Positions 25,148 through 34,152 of a DNA stretch of 64,000 bases are shown here, one piece after another. Every line of letters starts with the position of its first letter. Position 1 is the first letter of the stretch. The DNA lies in NCBI RefSeq assembly GCF_029223525.1, contig NZ_JARHTQ010000013.1, positions 1 to 64,000 on the forward strand. The letters are read 5' to 3'. The position numbers and the translations under genes are program-made. The DNA is from Streptantibioticus ferralitis (GTDB taxonomy: Bacteria; Actinomycetota; Actinomycetes; Streptomycetales; Streptomycetaceae). The notes below the pieces were generated by a model. It was not told the origin of the DNA. It made no database searches and worked only from the letters and a program-made list of their open reading frames with translations.

Positions 25148-27709
25148 ATGTGGCAGTGGCTGGTGCACACCTACACCTCCCGGATCGTGCAGACCGGGCG
25201 GCAGCCGCTGTTCCTGCTGCTGACCGGCCTGGTCGGCTCCTTCGTCTTCATCCGGTTCAGCGTGCGGATGATCCGCCGCGGGGTGCGCTGGTGGCCCGGA
25301 AACATCGCACCGGGCGGTCTCCACATCCACCATGTGGTGTTCGGCCAGGCGATGATGCTGCTCGGCGGCGTCGGGGCGTTCACCATCCGCCCGGACTCGA
25401 CGCTGGCCCGCAATGTGCTGGCGGTGTTCTTCGGCGTCGGCTGCGGCCTGGTGCTCGACGAGTTCGCGTTGGTACTGCACCTGGAGGACGTGTACTGGAG
25501 CGAGGAGGGCCGCAAGTCGGTCGACGCGGTGATCCTCGCGGTCGCGCTGATCGTCATGCTGCTGCTCGGCTGGGTGCCGTTCGCCGGGTTCAGGGGTCCA
25601 CAGGCCGTCAGCAACCTCGGCAGCGCGGCGGTGTTGCTGGTGCTGGTGGTGTTCTGCATGCTCAAGGGCAAGGTGTGGACCGGGCTGTTCGGCGTGCCGT
25701 TCCCGCCCCTGGCGTTGATCGGTGCCATCCGGCTGGCCAGGCCGAACAGTCCGTGGGCACGCTGGCGCTACTATTCCCGGCCGCGCCGACTGGCCCGCGC
25801 CGAACGGCGTGACGCACGGCTGCACCGGCGGCTGGACACGGTACGCATGCGGTTCTACGACCTGTTGGCCGGTGCCCCGCACCTGGAACGCCCGCAGGCC
25901 AGGGCCGCGGAGATGGTGCGCAAGGCGCTGCCGACCCGACCGTCGGCCGCCGAGCTCGGCCCCTCCAGGCCGCAGCGCCTGTTGCGGCCGCTCAGTGCGC
26001 CGTGTCTGACGGCGGTGGTCTGGTATCTGCGGCTGGCCGCCACGTTCGACGTCGTGGCGGGCCTGATCGCACCGTTCCGCAACCGGGTGCACCGGGCCAA
26101 CAGCGGGGACTTCTTCACCCCGTTCCTGGTGACGGCGGGCTTCACCGCGGCCGCGCTGGCCGCGTTGCTCGCGGTGATGCTGCGCCGCCGCAAGCGGGCC
26201 GCCTGGATCGTGACCATCGCGCTGTCCACCGGTAACGCCGCGCTGTACGGGGTGGCGTTGTGGGCGCTGCCCGAGGTCCGCGCGCATCCGTTCAACTGGG
26301 CCTCCGCCGGGCTGACCACCGCGGTGCCGCTCGCCCTGCTGATCGCCGAGCCGGTCTGCCGGGTGCGCGGCGAGCGCGGCAACATCGCCCGCGGCCTTGC
26401 CTACCTGGTGCTCGGCGGTGTGGTGGCGGCGGGCCTCGGCACGGTGCTGGTGCACCAGACCGACCATCCGCCGACCGCGGACTGGGCGGCCTGCTTCCGG
26501 TACGCGGTGCTGCGCATCTTCACCGTCTCCACCCTGGTCAACCTGCCGGAGATCTCCGTCCCCGGCTGGACCGACCTGCTGATCAACATCATCAGCGTGG
26601 CGTTCTTCCTCCAGGTGCTGCGGGCCTTCTTCCGCTCGCCACGCGGCCGGGCCCGGCTGCTGCCGGAGGACGAACTGCGGCTGCGCACGCTGCTGGACGA
26701 GTTCGGCGCCCTGGACTCGCTCGGCTACTTCGCGCTGCGGCACGACAAGTCGGCGATCTGGTCGCCGGCGCACGACGCGGCCGTGCTCTACCGGGTGGCC
26801 AACGGGGTCGCGTTGGCCTGCGGTGATCCGGTGGGGGATCCGCGCGGCTGGCCGCAGGCGATCGACGCCTGGCTGGAGACCGCCCGTACCCACGCCTGGG
26901 TTCCGGCGGTCACCGGTGCGAGCGAGGCGGGCACGGCAGCGTACGAGCGGTGCGGGCTCAAGGTGCTGGCGTTCGGCGACGAAGCGGTGGTGGGCGTCGC
27001 CGGGTTCACGCTGGACGGCGATGCGATACGGCCGCTGCGCCAGGCGCACGAGATGATCCAGGCCGCCGGTTACACCGTCGTCGTACGCCGCCACCGCGAC
27101 ATCCCCGGGCCCGAGATGGCACACCTGGTGCATCTGGCGGACGCCTGGCGGCACGGCACCTCGGACCGCCAGTTCACGATGACGCTGGGGCGGCTCGGCG
27201 CACCGGCGGACGGCGACTGCGTCCTGGTCGAGTGCCGTGACCCCAACGACCGCACCTGCGCGCTGCTGAGCCTGGTGCCCTGGGGACACACTGGGTTGGC
27301 GCTGGACCTGATGCGGCGGGACCGCGAATCCTCCGGCGAACTGGTCCCGTACATGATCACCGAACTGCTGCTACGGGCCCAGGCGGGGGCGGAGCCGGTC
27401 GCCGGGCTGGAGCGGGTCTCGCTCAACTTCACGCTCTTCCACACCGCGGCCGAGCACGGCGGCCCGGGCACCGGTCTGGTCTTCCGGCTGCACCGGGGCA
27501 TCGTCCGACTGCTGTCCCGGCGGCGGCAGTTGGCGTCGGTGCAGCGGATCAACTCCGCGTTCCATCCGCGCTGGCGACCGCGCTTCCTGCTCTACGAGCG
27601 GGCCATGGAGCTGCCGCGCATCGCCCTCGGCGACGCCGAAGGCTTCCTGACCACGCCGCGTCTGCCGAGGGTCCCGCCTTCGGGCGGACCATCGAACGCG
27701 AGCGGCTAG
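25148..27709 (+). CDS. MprF-like phosphatidylglycerol aminoacyltransferase-family membrane protein with extra N-terminal domain
   Basis: Protein of 853 residues. The C-terminal about 350 residues form a DUF2156 acyltransferase domain (LDSLGYFALRHDKSAIWSP, ALACGDPVGDP, FGDEAVVGVAGFTLDG) as in lysyl-phosphatidylglycerol synthases. The middle has several transmembrane helices. The first about 230 residues are a separate multi-helix membrane domain containing GGLHIHH (56-62) and LDEFALVLHLEDVYW (about 104-118), possible metal or acid-base residues. ATG 25148 is chosen; there is no lysyl-tRNA synthetase domain. The gene follows the sortase by 126 nt and overlaps the next, convergent gene by 4 nt. 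Confidence 0.87.
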   Translation: MWQWLVHTYTSRIVQTGRQPLFLLLTGLVGSFVFIRFSVRMIRRGVRWWPGNIAPGGLHIHHVVFGQAMMLLGGVGAFTIRPDSTLARNVLAVFFGVGCGLVLDEFALVLHLEDVYWSEEGRKSVDAVILAVALIVMLLLGWVPFAGFRGPQAVSNLGSAAVLLVLVVFCMLKGKVWTGLFGVPFPPLALIGAIRLARPNSPWARWRYYSRPRRLARAERRDARLHRRLDTVRMRFYDLLAGAPHLERPQARAAEMVRKALPTRPSAAELGPSRPQRLLRPLSAPCLTAVVWYLRLAATFDVVAGLIAPFRNRVHRANSGDFFTPFLVTAGFTAAALAALLAVMLRRRKRAAWIVTIALSTGNAALYGVALWALPEVRAHPFNWASAGLTTAVPLALLIAEPVCRVRGERGNIARGLAYLVLGGVVAAGLGTVLVHQTDHPPTADWAACFRYAVLRIFTVSTLVNLPEISVPGWTDLLINIISVAFFLQVLRAFFRSPRGRARLLPEDELRLRTLLDEFGALDSLGYFALRHDKSAIWSPAHDAAVLYRVANGVALACGDPVGDPRGWPQAIDAWLETARTHAWVPAVTGASEAGTAAYERCGLKVLAFGDEAVVGVAGFTLDGDAIRPLRQAHEMIQAAGYTVVVRRHRDIPGPEMAHLVHLADAWRHGTSDRQFTMTLGRLGAPADGDCVLVECRDPNDRTCALLSLVPWGHTGLALDLMRRDRESSGELVPYMITELLLRAQAGAEPVAGLERVSLNFTLFHTAAEHGGPGTGLVFRLHRGIVRLLSRRRQLASVQRINSAFHPRWRPRFLLYERAMELPRIALGDAEGFLTTPRLPRVPPSGGPSNASG

Positions 27710-28203
27710 GTGTCCAGGTGATCCGCCAAGCGGAACAACGCCGGAAGCGCCGCACGGACGATGGCGCGATCCGCCTCGTCCAGGGCGCCCAGCGCGGCGT
27801 CCAGACGGCGCTCATGGGCCTCGGCCCAGGCGGCCAGTTGGGCGCGGCCCGCGTCGGTGAGGGTGACGGCGGAGGCCCGCCGGTCGGCGGGGTCCACGGC
27901 GCGGGCCACCAGGCCCGCGCTGATCATCTGGCCTATCAGGCCACTGACGGTGCTGGTCGCCAGGCGCTGGCGGGCGGCGAGGTCGCCGATCCTGGCCGGT
28001 GAGTGCTCGGCGAGCACCTGTAGCAACTCGACCTGCGCCATGGGCAGTTGCTCCCATGGGTAGTCGGTGCGTATCGAGGCGCGCAGCGCCCGGCGAAGCC
28101 GGGTGACGGCCTCGGTGAGCAGTCGGGCATCCTGGCCGTGCTCCGCGGGCGGTGGCGTCGCGGCCGTGTCGGCCTGGGATCCGGATCGGGACTGGGGCGG
28201 CAT
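27706..28203 (-). CDS. MarR-family transcriptional regulator
   Basis: Winged-helix regulator of 165 residues; a disordered N-terminal 25 residues precede the domain. The DNA-binding segment is ARIGDLAARQRLATSTVSGL, with wing ARAVDPADRRASAVTL. It lies 23 nt downstream of a DHA2 exporter in the same direction, so it is probably the last gene of that operon and feeds back on it. Its 3' end overlaps the convergent MprF-like gene by 4 nt. Confidence 0.92.
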   Translation of the reverse strand: MPPQSRSGSQADTAATPPPAEHGQDARLLTEAVTRLRRALRASIRTDYPWEQLPMAQVELLQVLAEHSPARIGDLAARQRLATSTVSGLIGQMISAGLVARAVDPADRRASAVTLTDAGRAQLAAWAEAHERRLDAALGALDEADRAIVRAALPALFRLADHLDT

Positions 28204-28226
28204 GACTAGACCCTAATGGCCTGCGG

Positions 28227-29654
28227 CTAACGGTTCCGGCGCGGACTGGACCAGGCGGCGAGCACCGCCGACGCGGCGACGGCGAGCAGCAGCACGAGGG
28301 CCCAGCGCGGGCCGTCGTGGGACGACAGGTGCAGCGCCAGGGTCACCAGGGCGACCCCGAGCGCGGTGCCCAGCCCGCGGGCCATGTTCACCAGGCCCCC
28401 GCCGGTACCGGCGGAGCTGCTCGGCACCGCCCCCATGATCAGCGCGTTGTTGGCGGGCATGAAGACGCCCAGCCCGATCCCCAGCACCGCGAGCAGCGGC
28501 GTCAGCCACGCCTCGTCCAGCGGAACGGCGAGCAGCACGCCGAGCGTCCCGGCGCAGACCGCGGCGCCGAGCAGGCACCGGCCGCGGTCGGTCATCCCCC
28601 TGGGCAGCAGCCGGTCGGCACCGGTGGCCGCGATGGCGAACCCGGCGGGCAGCGCGGTCAGCACCAGCCCCGCCGCCAGTTCGGAGGAGCCCGCTCCGGT
28701 CAGTACCACCGGCACCAGGACCAGCGGCCCGAACAGCACCAGATAGCCGCACAGCGCCCCCAGCAGACCCGCCGACACCGCCCGCGGCCGTAGCAGCGCC
28801 AGATCGATCAGCGGTGCGGACGTGCGCCCCTGCCGTACGGCGAATCCCCACCCCGCGGCCACCGCGACGGCGAACAGCACGGCCGCTCCCCAGCCGGGCA
28901 CGGCGAGCCCGGAGGCGGCCGAGACGCCGAGCAGCGCGGCGGTGGTGGCCAGCGCGAGCAGCGCGATTCCCGGCCAGTCGAATCCGGGGCGCCGGTTGCG
29001 GTTGCGGGTCCTGGGCAGCAGGTACTGGCCCGCGATCAGGGCGACCAGTCCGATGGGCACGTTGATGCCGAAGACCCAGCGCCAGCCGAGCGTGGACACC
29101 AGGGCGCCGCCGATGGTGGGGCCGAGCGCCAGTCCGAGCGCCTGGGCGGCGGCCTGGACGCCCAGCGCGGTCCGCATCCGGTCGCGGGGCGCGCTGGTGG
29201 CCACCAGCGCCACGCTGTTGGCCTGCATCATGGCGGCGCCGACCGCCTGTACGACGCGGAAGCCGATGAGGGCACCGAGCACCGGCGCCAGACCGCAGGC
29301 CGCGGAGGAGGCGGTGAACACCACGAATCCATAGAGGTAGAACAGCTTGCGGCCGTGCGCGTCGGCGAGCCGGCCCACCGGCACCAGCAGTGCGACCAGG
29401 GCCAGCAGATAGGCCAGCGAGACCCATTCGACCGCGGCCAGTGGGGCGTGGAACTCGGTGCGCAGACTGCCGTAGGTCAAGGTCACGATGCTGGCGTCGA
29501 GCTGCCCCATGAAGGCGCCGAAGCAGACCGTGGCGACCGCCAGCCACCATGCGCCGGGCCGGTTGCGGATACGCTCCGGCCGGCGGCGCTCCTGGAGCAG
29601 GAAGGCGGGCCAGGGGCGACGGCGCGGCGGGGCCGGGGACAGCTGTCCGCTCAT
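28227..29654 (-). CDS. DHA2-family MFS exporter
   Basis: Efflux protein of 475 residues with about 14 helices. Motif A is VGRLADAHGRKLFYL; the first helix has FMGQLDASIVTLTY, matching the DHA2 signature, and a glycine-rich motif C (LALGLALGPTIGGALV) is present. The ATG at 29654 follows AAGGAGG. It forms an operon with a MarR gene downstream. Substrate unknown; a lipophilic drug or natural product is the family expectation. Confidence 0.92.
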   Translation of the reverse strand: MSGQLSPAPPRRRPWPAFLLQERRRPERIRNRPGAWWLAVATVCFGAFMGQLDASIVTLTYGSLRTEFHAPLAAVEWVSLAYLLALVALLVPVGRLADAHGRKLFYLYGFVVFTASSAACGLAPVLGALIGFRVVQAVGAAMMQANSVALVATSAPRDRMRTALGVQAAAQALGLALGPTIGGALVSTLGWRWVFGINVPIGLVALIAGQYLLPRTRNRNRRPGFDWPGIALLALATTAALLGVSAASGLAVPGWGAAVLFAVAVAAGWGFAVRQGRTSAPLIDLALLRPRAVSAGLLGALCGYLVLFGPLVLVPVVLTGAGSSELAAGLVLTALPAGFAIAATGADRLLPRGMTDRGRCLLGAAVCAGTLGVLLAVPLDEAWLTPLLAVLGIGLGVFMPANNALIMGAVPSSSAGTGGGLVNMARGLGTALGVALVTLALHLSSHDGPRWALVLLLAVAASAVLAAWSSPRRNR

Positions 29655-29942
29655 GGCCTCCTTCTCTCTTCTACCGGCTGTGGCGTGGCATCCGACACTT
29701 CCAGGTTACATCGGCTACCGAAATGTTCTGCACCCGACGCATGTCGCACACAAGACGTCGCAGGTCAACCGCGGACAGCGACATCGGACCACCCCTAGCC
29801 GCCCCCTGCACACCCCTACGGAACCTCAAATGCCGGGAGTGATAGGGCGGTTGACCATTCGCTTCTCGCTCATGCGTGCGGTGGCCTTGGGTAAGATCCC
29901 CCGCACAGGCCGTGATCCCCCCGCCCCCGTCCCGAGGATCTG

Positions 29943-31289
29943 ATGACACGACACATACCGGAGGCGGTGTTCTGGTGCCTCCTGGCCGGGGCACTGGCCG
30001 TCGTGATCCTGCTGATACGTGAACGGCAGATCAGTGCCCGGTTGCGCAGAACGGTCGCCACGCTTGAGGCCAGCGTGCGCTCCCGTGACGAGGAAATCCG
30101 CCACCTGGCCACCGTCCGGCTCCCCGCGCTGATGGAGTCCGGACCGCACCAACCCGCCGGTGCCCCCGGGCTGCTGCACGGGCACCTCGCCGGATCCGAG
30201 TACGCGATCAGTCTGAAGACGGTGTCCGACCTGTTCAGCCGGTCCGCGCAGGCCGCACAGGCGCGCGCCGACCAGTCGGCGAAGGCCGCGCTCAAGGCCT
30301 CGATGCGCACCCTGCAGGGTCTGGCCAACGAACAGCAGCTGAGCATCTCCGAGATGCAGGACCGGCACGACAACGCCGATGTACTGCAGGACCTGTTGGC
30401 GATCGACCACACCAACTCCCAGTTCGGACGGCGCGCGCAGGCCATCGCCGTGCTGTGCGGCTCCTGGCCCGGACGCCAGCGCTCGGCCTCCTCGCTGGTG
30501 GACGTGGTGCGCGGCGCCACCTCCCGGATCCGCGACTACCGCCGCGTCCAGGTGCACGCCCAGGTCGACATCGCGATCGTCAGCCGGGCGGTCGAGCCCG
30601 TCGTACTCACCGTCGCGGAACTGCTCGACAACGCCGCGCGCCACTCGCAGCCGAACACCACCGTGCAGGTCAACATCCAGCCCGCGCACAACGGCACCGC
30701 CATCGTCATCGACGACGCCGGTGTCGGCCTGATCGAGCAGGAGATCCGGCGCGCGACCGAGCTGCTGTCCGGTGCCGGGCAGACCGTGGACATCACCCGG
30801 CTCGGTGACCCGCCGCAGTTCGGCTTCGCCGCCATCGGCGTACTCGCCGCGCGCTACGGATTCAGCGTCTCGGTGGACACCCGCTCCCCCTACGGCGGCG
30901 TACGGGCGGTGGTCTTCCTGCCCAGCGCACTGCTCACCCGGGCACACGACGAGGGCCCCGACTCGGTGCGCGCCCGTCCCCCCGCCCGGCACGCCGCGCC
31001 ACCGCGCCCGAGCGGTCCGGTGGCCACCGAGCACGTCGCGCCGGACGACGCCTCCCGGACGCCCAGCGCCGACCCGACCCCCGTGTACGCCTCGACCGCG
31101 GGCGGCCTGCCCAAACGCCGCCGCAGGCAGCCGACGGCAGAACACACCCCGCCGGCCGAACGGTCGGCACCCGAAACCCCGCAGGGCCGCTCGGCGCAGG
31201 ACGCCGCCGCCATCATCGGGGCGTTCGCCCGCGGCACCCGGTCCGGCCGCGCCTCCTCATCGGACCATGAAGGGAATCCCCACACATGA
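29943..31289 (+). CDS. cvnA: Conservon sensor-like histidine kinase (CvnA)
   Basis: Membrane-anchored signalling protein of 448 residues. One N-terminal helix (about 7-26, VFWCLLAGALAVVILL) precedes a coiled-coil linker, and the GHKL ATPase domain shows an N box (ELLDNAARHSQ) and G1 box (IDDAGVGL). No phospho-accepting histidine H box is obvious, as usual for conservon kinases. The C-terminal 120 residues are proline-rich and disordered. Its stop overlaps the start of cvnB (ATGA). In known conservons CvnA recruits CvnB-D into a membrane complex resembling eukaryotic G-protein-coupled receptors. Confidence 0.93.
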   Translation: MTRHIPEAVFWCLLAGALAVVILLIRERQISARLRRTVATLEASVRSRDEEIRHLATVRLPALMESGPHQPAGAPGLLHGHLAGSEYAISLKTVSDLFSRSAQAAQARADQSAKAALKASMRTLQGLANEQQLSISEMQDRHDNADVLQDLLAIDHTNSQFGRRAQAIAVLCGSWPGRQRSASSLVDVVRGATSRIRDYRRVQVHAQVDIAIVSRAVEPVVLTVAELLDNAARHSQPNTTVQVNIQPAHNGTAIVIDDAGVGLIEQEIRRATELLSGAGQTVDITRLGDPPQFGFAAIGVLAARYGFSVSVDTRSPYGGVRAVVFLPSALLTRAHDEGPDSVRARPPARHAAPPRPSGPVATEHVAPDDASRTPSADPTPVYASTAGGLPKRRRRQPTAEHTPPAERSAPETPQGRSAQDAAAIIGAFARGTRSGRASSSDHEGNPHT

Positions 31290-31708
31290 ACGGACTGAAC
31301 GAGACCTCCAACGACCGTCTCGGCTGGATGCTCGACGACGCCCTGGCCGTCCCCGGCGCCCGGCACGCGATCCTGCTCTCCGCCGACGGAATGCTGCGGG
31401 CGCACTCCCGGGGCATCAGCAGGGACGAGTCGGAGCGGCAGGCCGCCGCACTGGCCGGACTTCAGTCGATCAGCCGCTCCACCGCCGAGTTCTGCGACCA
31501 CCCCGACACCGCCTGGCGGCAGACGCTGATCGAGTTCGTGGACGGATTCGTCTTCCTGGTCGCTGCCGGGCCCGGCGCGTACCTCGCGGTGTCCGCCGCC
31601 GCGGATGTCGACATGGAGGCGGTCACGTTCCGCATGCACAAACTCGTGGACCGGTTGGGCAAGGAGTTGACCAGTCCGCCGCGGCAGGACGTCGGCAGGA
31701 CCGCGTGA
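31286..31708 (+). CDS. cvnB: Roadblock/LC7-domain protein (CvnB)
   Basis: Single roadblock/LC7 domain of 140 residues (LDDALAVPGARHAILLSADG ... MHKLVDRLGKEL), the MglB-like fold that acts as a GTPase-modulating partner of CvnD. It overlaps cvnA by 4 nt (ATGA) and cvnC by 4 nt (GTGA), so translation is coupled throughout. Soluble, expected at the membrane through CvnA. Confidence 0.94.
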   Translation: MNGLNETSNDRLGWMLDDALAVPGARHAILLSADGMLRAHSRGISRDESERQAAALAGLQSISRSTAEFCDHPDTAWRQTLIEFVDGFVFLVAAGPGAYLAVSAAADVDMEAVTFRMHKLVDRLGKELTSPPRQDVGRTA

Positions 31709-32058
31709 CCCCGCCGGGCAAGAAGAGAGGGCTGGTGCGGCCGTACGTCATTACCGACGGCCGCGCTCACCCGACCCGCAACACCCTCGATCTGGTGACC
31801 CTGGTGATCGCCGCGGGCGGTGAGACAGGCGGCTTAAGCCCGGAGAAACGCCGCGTCATGGAGCTGTGCCGGGGCGGATCGCTGTCCGTCGCCGAGGTGG
31901 CTGGACATCTGCGGATCCCGGTGAGCGTCACCAAGGTCCTGCTGAGCGACCTCGTGGACAGCGGCCACATCGTCACCCGCTCCCCCATCCCGTCCGCTGA
32001 ACTCCCCGAACCCCAGATCCTGCAGGAGGTCCTCGATGGGCTCCGTGCTCGCCTCTGA
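31705..32058 (+). CDS. cvnC: DUF742 protein (CvnC) with a TTA codon
   Basis: Conservon component of 117 residues with the DUF742 core: RPYVITDGRAHPTRNTLDL, a helix-turn-helix-like SLSVAEVAGHLRIPVSVTKV and the C-terminal LLSDLVDSGHI. GTG 31705 overlaps the cvnB stop. It overlaps cvnD by 23 nt. Leu44 is encoded by TTA (31834-31836), the only in-frame TTA I found in the window, so translation of this gene and of the coupled genes after it may need the bldA tRNA. Confidence 0.93.
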   Translation: MTPPGKKRGLVRPYVITDGRAHPTRNTLDLVTLVIAAGGETGGLSPEKRRVMELCRGGSLSVAEVAGHLRIPVSVTKVLLSDLVDSGHIVTRSPIPSAELPEPQILQEVLDGLRARL

Positions 32059-32635
32059 CGGCGTCTATCTGCCCGACACGGTGCAGACCGCGGTCAAGCT
32101 CCTCGTCGTCGGGCACTTCGCCGTGGGCAAGACCACGTTCGTGGGCACCCTGTCGGAGATACGGCCGCTGCGCACCGAAGAAACGATGACCCAGGCCGGT
32201 GCGCTCACCGACGACCTGGCGGGCGTTCCCGACAAGACCACCACCACCGTCGCCATGGACTTCGGGCGACTGACCCTCAACGACCATCTGGTGCTGTACC
32301 TGTTCGGCGCGCCGGGACAGCGGCGCTTCACCCAGCTGTGGCGGGACATGACGTACGGCGCACTGGGCGCACTGGTACTCGCCGACACCCGGCGCCTGGA
32401 GCACTCCTTCGACGTGATGGGCCTGCTGGAGGAGCACGGCCTGCCGTACGCGGTCGCGGTCAACCACTTCGACGGCGCACCGGTGTTCGCCGAGGAGGAG
32501 TTGCGCGAGGCGCTCGACCTGCTCCCCGAAACCCCGCTCGTCACCTGCGACGCACGCGACCGCAGGTCGTCCACGCAAGCGCTGATCTCGCTCGTCCAGT
32601 ACCTGTACTCCCGCAACCGCCAGGAGCGCGCGTGA
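32036..32635 (+). CDS. cvnD: Small Ras-like GTP-binding protein (CvnD)
   Basis: GTPase of 199 residues. The P-loop is GHFAVGKT (26-33), the switch II region LYLFGAPGQRRFTQLW follows, and AVNHFDGA replaces NKxD as the guanine-specificity motif, as in other Cvn/MglA-type proteins. It is the molecular switch of the conservon. Its stop overlaps the GTG start of the first P450 gene (GTGA). Confidence 0.94.
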   Translation: MGSVLASDGVYLPDTVQTAVKLLVVGHFAVGKTTFVGTLSEIRPLRTEETMTQAGALTDDLAGVPDKTTTTVAMDFGRLTLNDHLVLYLFGAPGQRRFTQLWRDMTYGALGALVLADTRRLEHSFDVMGLLEEHGLPYAVAVNHFDGAPVFAEEELREALDLLPETPLVTCDARDRRSSTQALISLVQYLYSRNRQERA

Positions 32636-34152
32636 CCAACCGCCCCCCGCACGACGCCCTTCCGCCCCCCGGCTGCCCCGCACACGCGGCCCGGCAGTCC
32701 GGTTACCCCGCGCACCCGACCGGATCGGGCGCGACACCGCTGTACGGGGCGGACTTCGCCCGCGACCCCGGCAGCGTCTACGACCGTCTGCGGCAGCAGG
32801 GCCCGCTGGCGCCGGTGGAGTTGGGGCCGGGCGTCGACGCCACCCTCGTCACCGGCTACGACGCGGCGCTGCAGGTGCTGCGCGGCACCGAGACGTTCGG
32901 CAAGGACGCCCGCCGCTGGCGGGCGCTGGCCGACGGGCGGGTGTCACCGGACAACCCGGTGGTCCCGATGATGACCTGGCGGCCCAACGCCCTCTACGCG
33001 GACGGCGACCGGCACCGGAGGCTGCGCGGCGCGATCGACGACTCCCTCGCGAGGATCGACCCCAACGCGTTGCGCGGCTATGTGGAACGCAGCGCCGACG
33101 CGATCATCGACCGGATCGGCCCGACCGGTCAGGCGGATCTGCTCGCCGACTACGCCAGGATGCTGCCCCAGTTGGTGATGAACCAGATCTTCGGCTGTCC
33201 GCCCGACCTCGGCGACCGGCTGGCGGAAGGCATGGGCGGGATCTTCGACGGGGTGGACGCCGAGAAGGCCGACGCGCTGCTCACCGAGACCCTGATCACC
33301 CTGGTCCAGGAGAAGCGGCAGCGACCGGCAGCGGATCTGACCTCCTGGCTGATGGCCCATGAGGCGCGGCTGACCGACGAGGAGATGATCCACCAACTCG
33401 TCGTGCTGATGGGCGCGGGCAACGAGCCGATGCACAACCTGATCGCCAACGCCCTGCGGCTGCTGTTCGCCGACGACCGGTTCGCCGGAAACCTGGGCGG
33501 CGGCGGTCTGCCGGTGGAGGACGCGCTCGACGAAGTGCTGTGGACCGACCCGCCGATGGCCAACTACGGCGTGCACTACCCGTTCTACGACACCGAGGTC
33601 GCCGGCTACCGGCTGCACGAGGGCGAGCCGGTGGTCATCAGCTTCGCCGCCGCGACCACCGACCCCACGCTCGCCTCCGACCAGCGCTCCGGCAACCGAG
33701 CGCACCTCGCGTGGAGCGCGGGACCGCACTCCTGCCCGGCGCGGCGCGAGGCGCGGATCATCGCCGCGGTCGCCATGGAGCGGCTGCTCGACCGGCTACC
33801 GGACATCGAACTGGCGGTGCGCGCCGAGGAGTTGCAGTGGCGCCCCGGCCCCTTCCAGCGGGCCCTCACCGGGCTCCCGGTGCGCTTCCCGCCGGTCGCC
33901 GCACCACTGCCGCCACCCGCGCCGCCCGTAGCCCAGCCCGGGTACGGGCCGATACCGGCGGCCGCACCGGCCGCGGTATCCGCTTCGCCGTCCGCTCTGC
34001 CCGACGAGACCCCTGGAGACAGCCGATGGACAGCCAGCCCCACGTCATCGACCCGGCCGGCCGCGACATCGCCGGAGAGGCAACCAGGATCGCGCGGCGC
34101 GGCCCGGCGACGCGGGTGGAGCTCCCTGGCCAGGTGGTGGCGTGGTCGGTAG
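32632..34152 (+). CDS. Cytochrome P450 lacking the EXXR arginine (CYP157-like)
   Basis: P450 of 506 residues coupled to cvnD. The heme ligand loop is WSAGPHSCPARREA (Cys368). The K-helix reads LDEVLW with Glu301 and Trp304 where the invariant arginine of EXXR belongs; CYP157 proteins, which accompany conservons, are described as having this defect. The I-helix is GAGNEPMHN, without the usual AGxxT threonine. A proline/alanine-rich tail of about 85 residues follows the fold and overlaps the next gene. Catalytic activity is doubtful; a structural or signalling role in the complex is possible. Confidence 0.9.
   Translation: MTNRPPHDALPPPGCPAHAARQSGYPAHPTGSGATPLYGADFARDPGSVYDRLRQQGPLAPVELGPGVDATLVTGYDAALQVLRGTETFGKDARRWRALADGRVSPDNPVVPMMTWRPNALYADGDRHRRLRGAIDDSLARIDPNALRGYVERSADAIIDRIGPTGQADLLADYARMLPQLVMNQIFGCPPDLGDRLAEGMGGIFDGVDAEKADALLTETLITLVQEKRQRPAADLTSWLMAHEARLTDEEMIHQLVVLMGAGNEPMHNLIANALRLLFADDRFAGNLGGGGLPVEDALDEVLWTDPPMANYGVHYPFYDTEVAGYRLHEGEPVVISFAAATTDPTLASDQRSGNRAHLAWSAGPHSCPARREARIIAAVAMERLLDRLPDIELAVRAEELQWRPGPFQRALTGLPVRFPPVAAPLPPPAPPVAQPGYGPIPAAAPAAVSASPSALPDETPGDSRWTASPTSSTRPAATSPERQPGSRGAARRRGWSSLARWWRGR

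Noticed and set aside
24224-27289. Open frame of about 1021 codons on the minus strand opposite the sortase and MprF-like genes
   Set aside because: It is antisense to two well-supported genes, has arginine/glycine/histidine-rich composition and no domain pattern; a GC-bias shadow.
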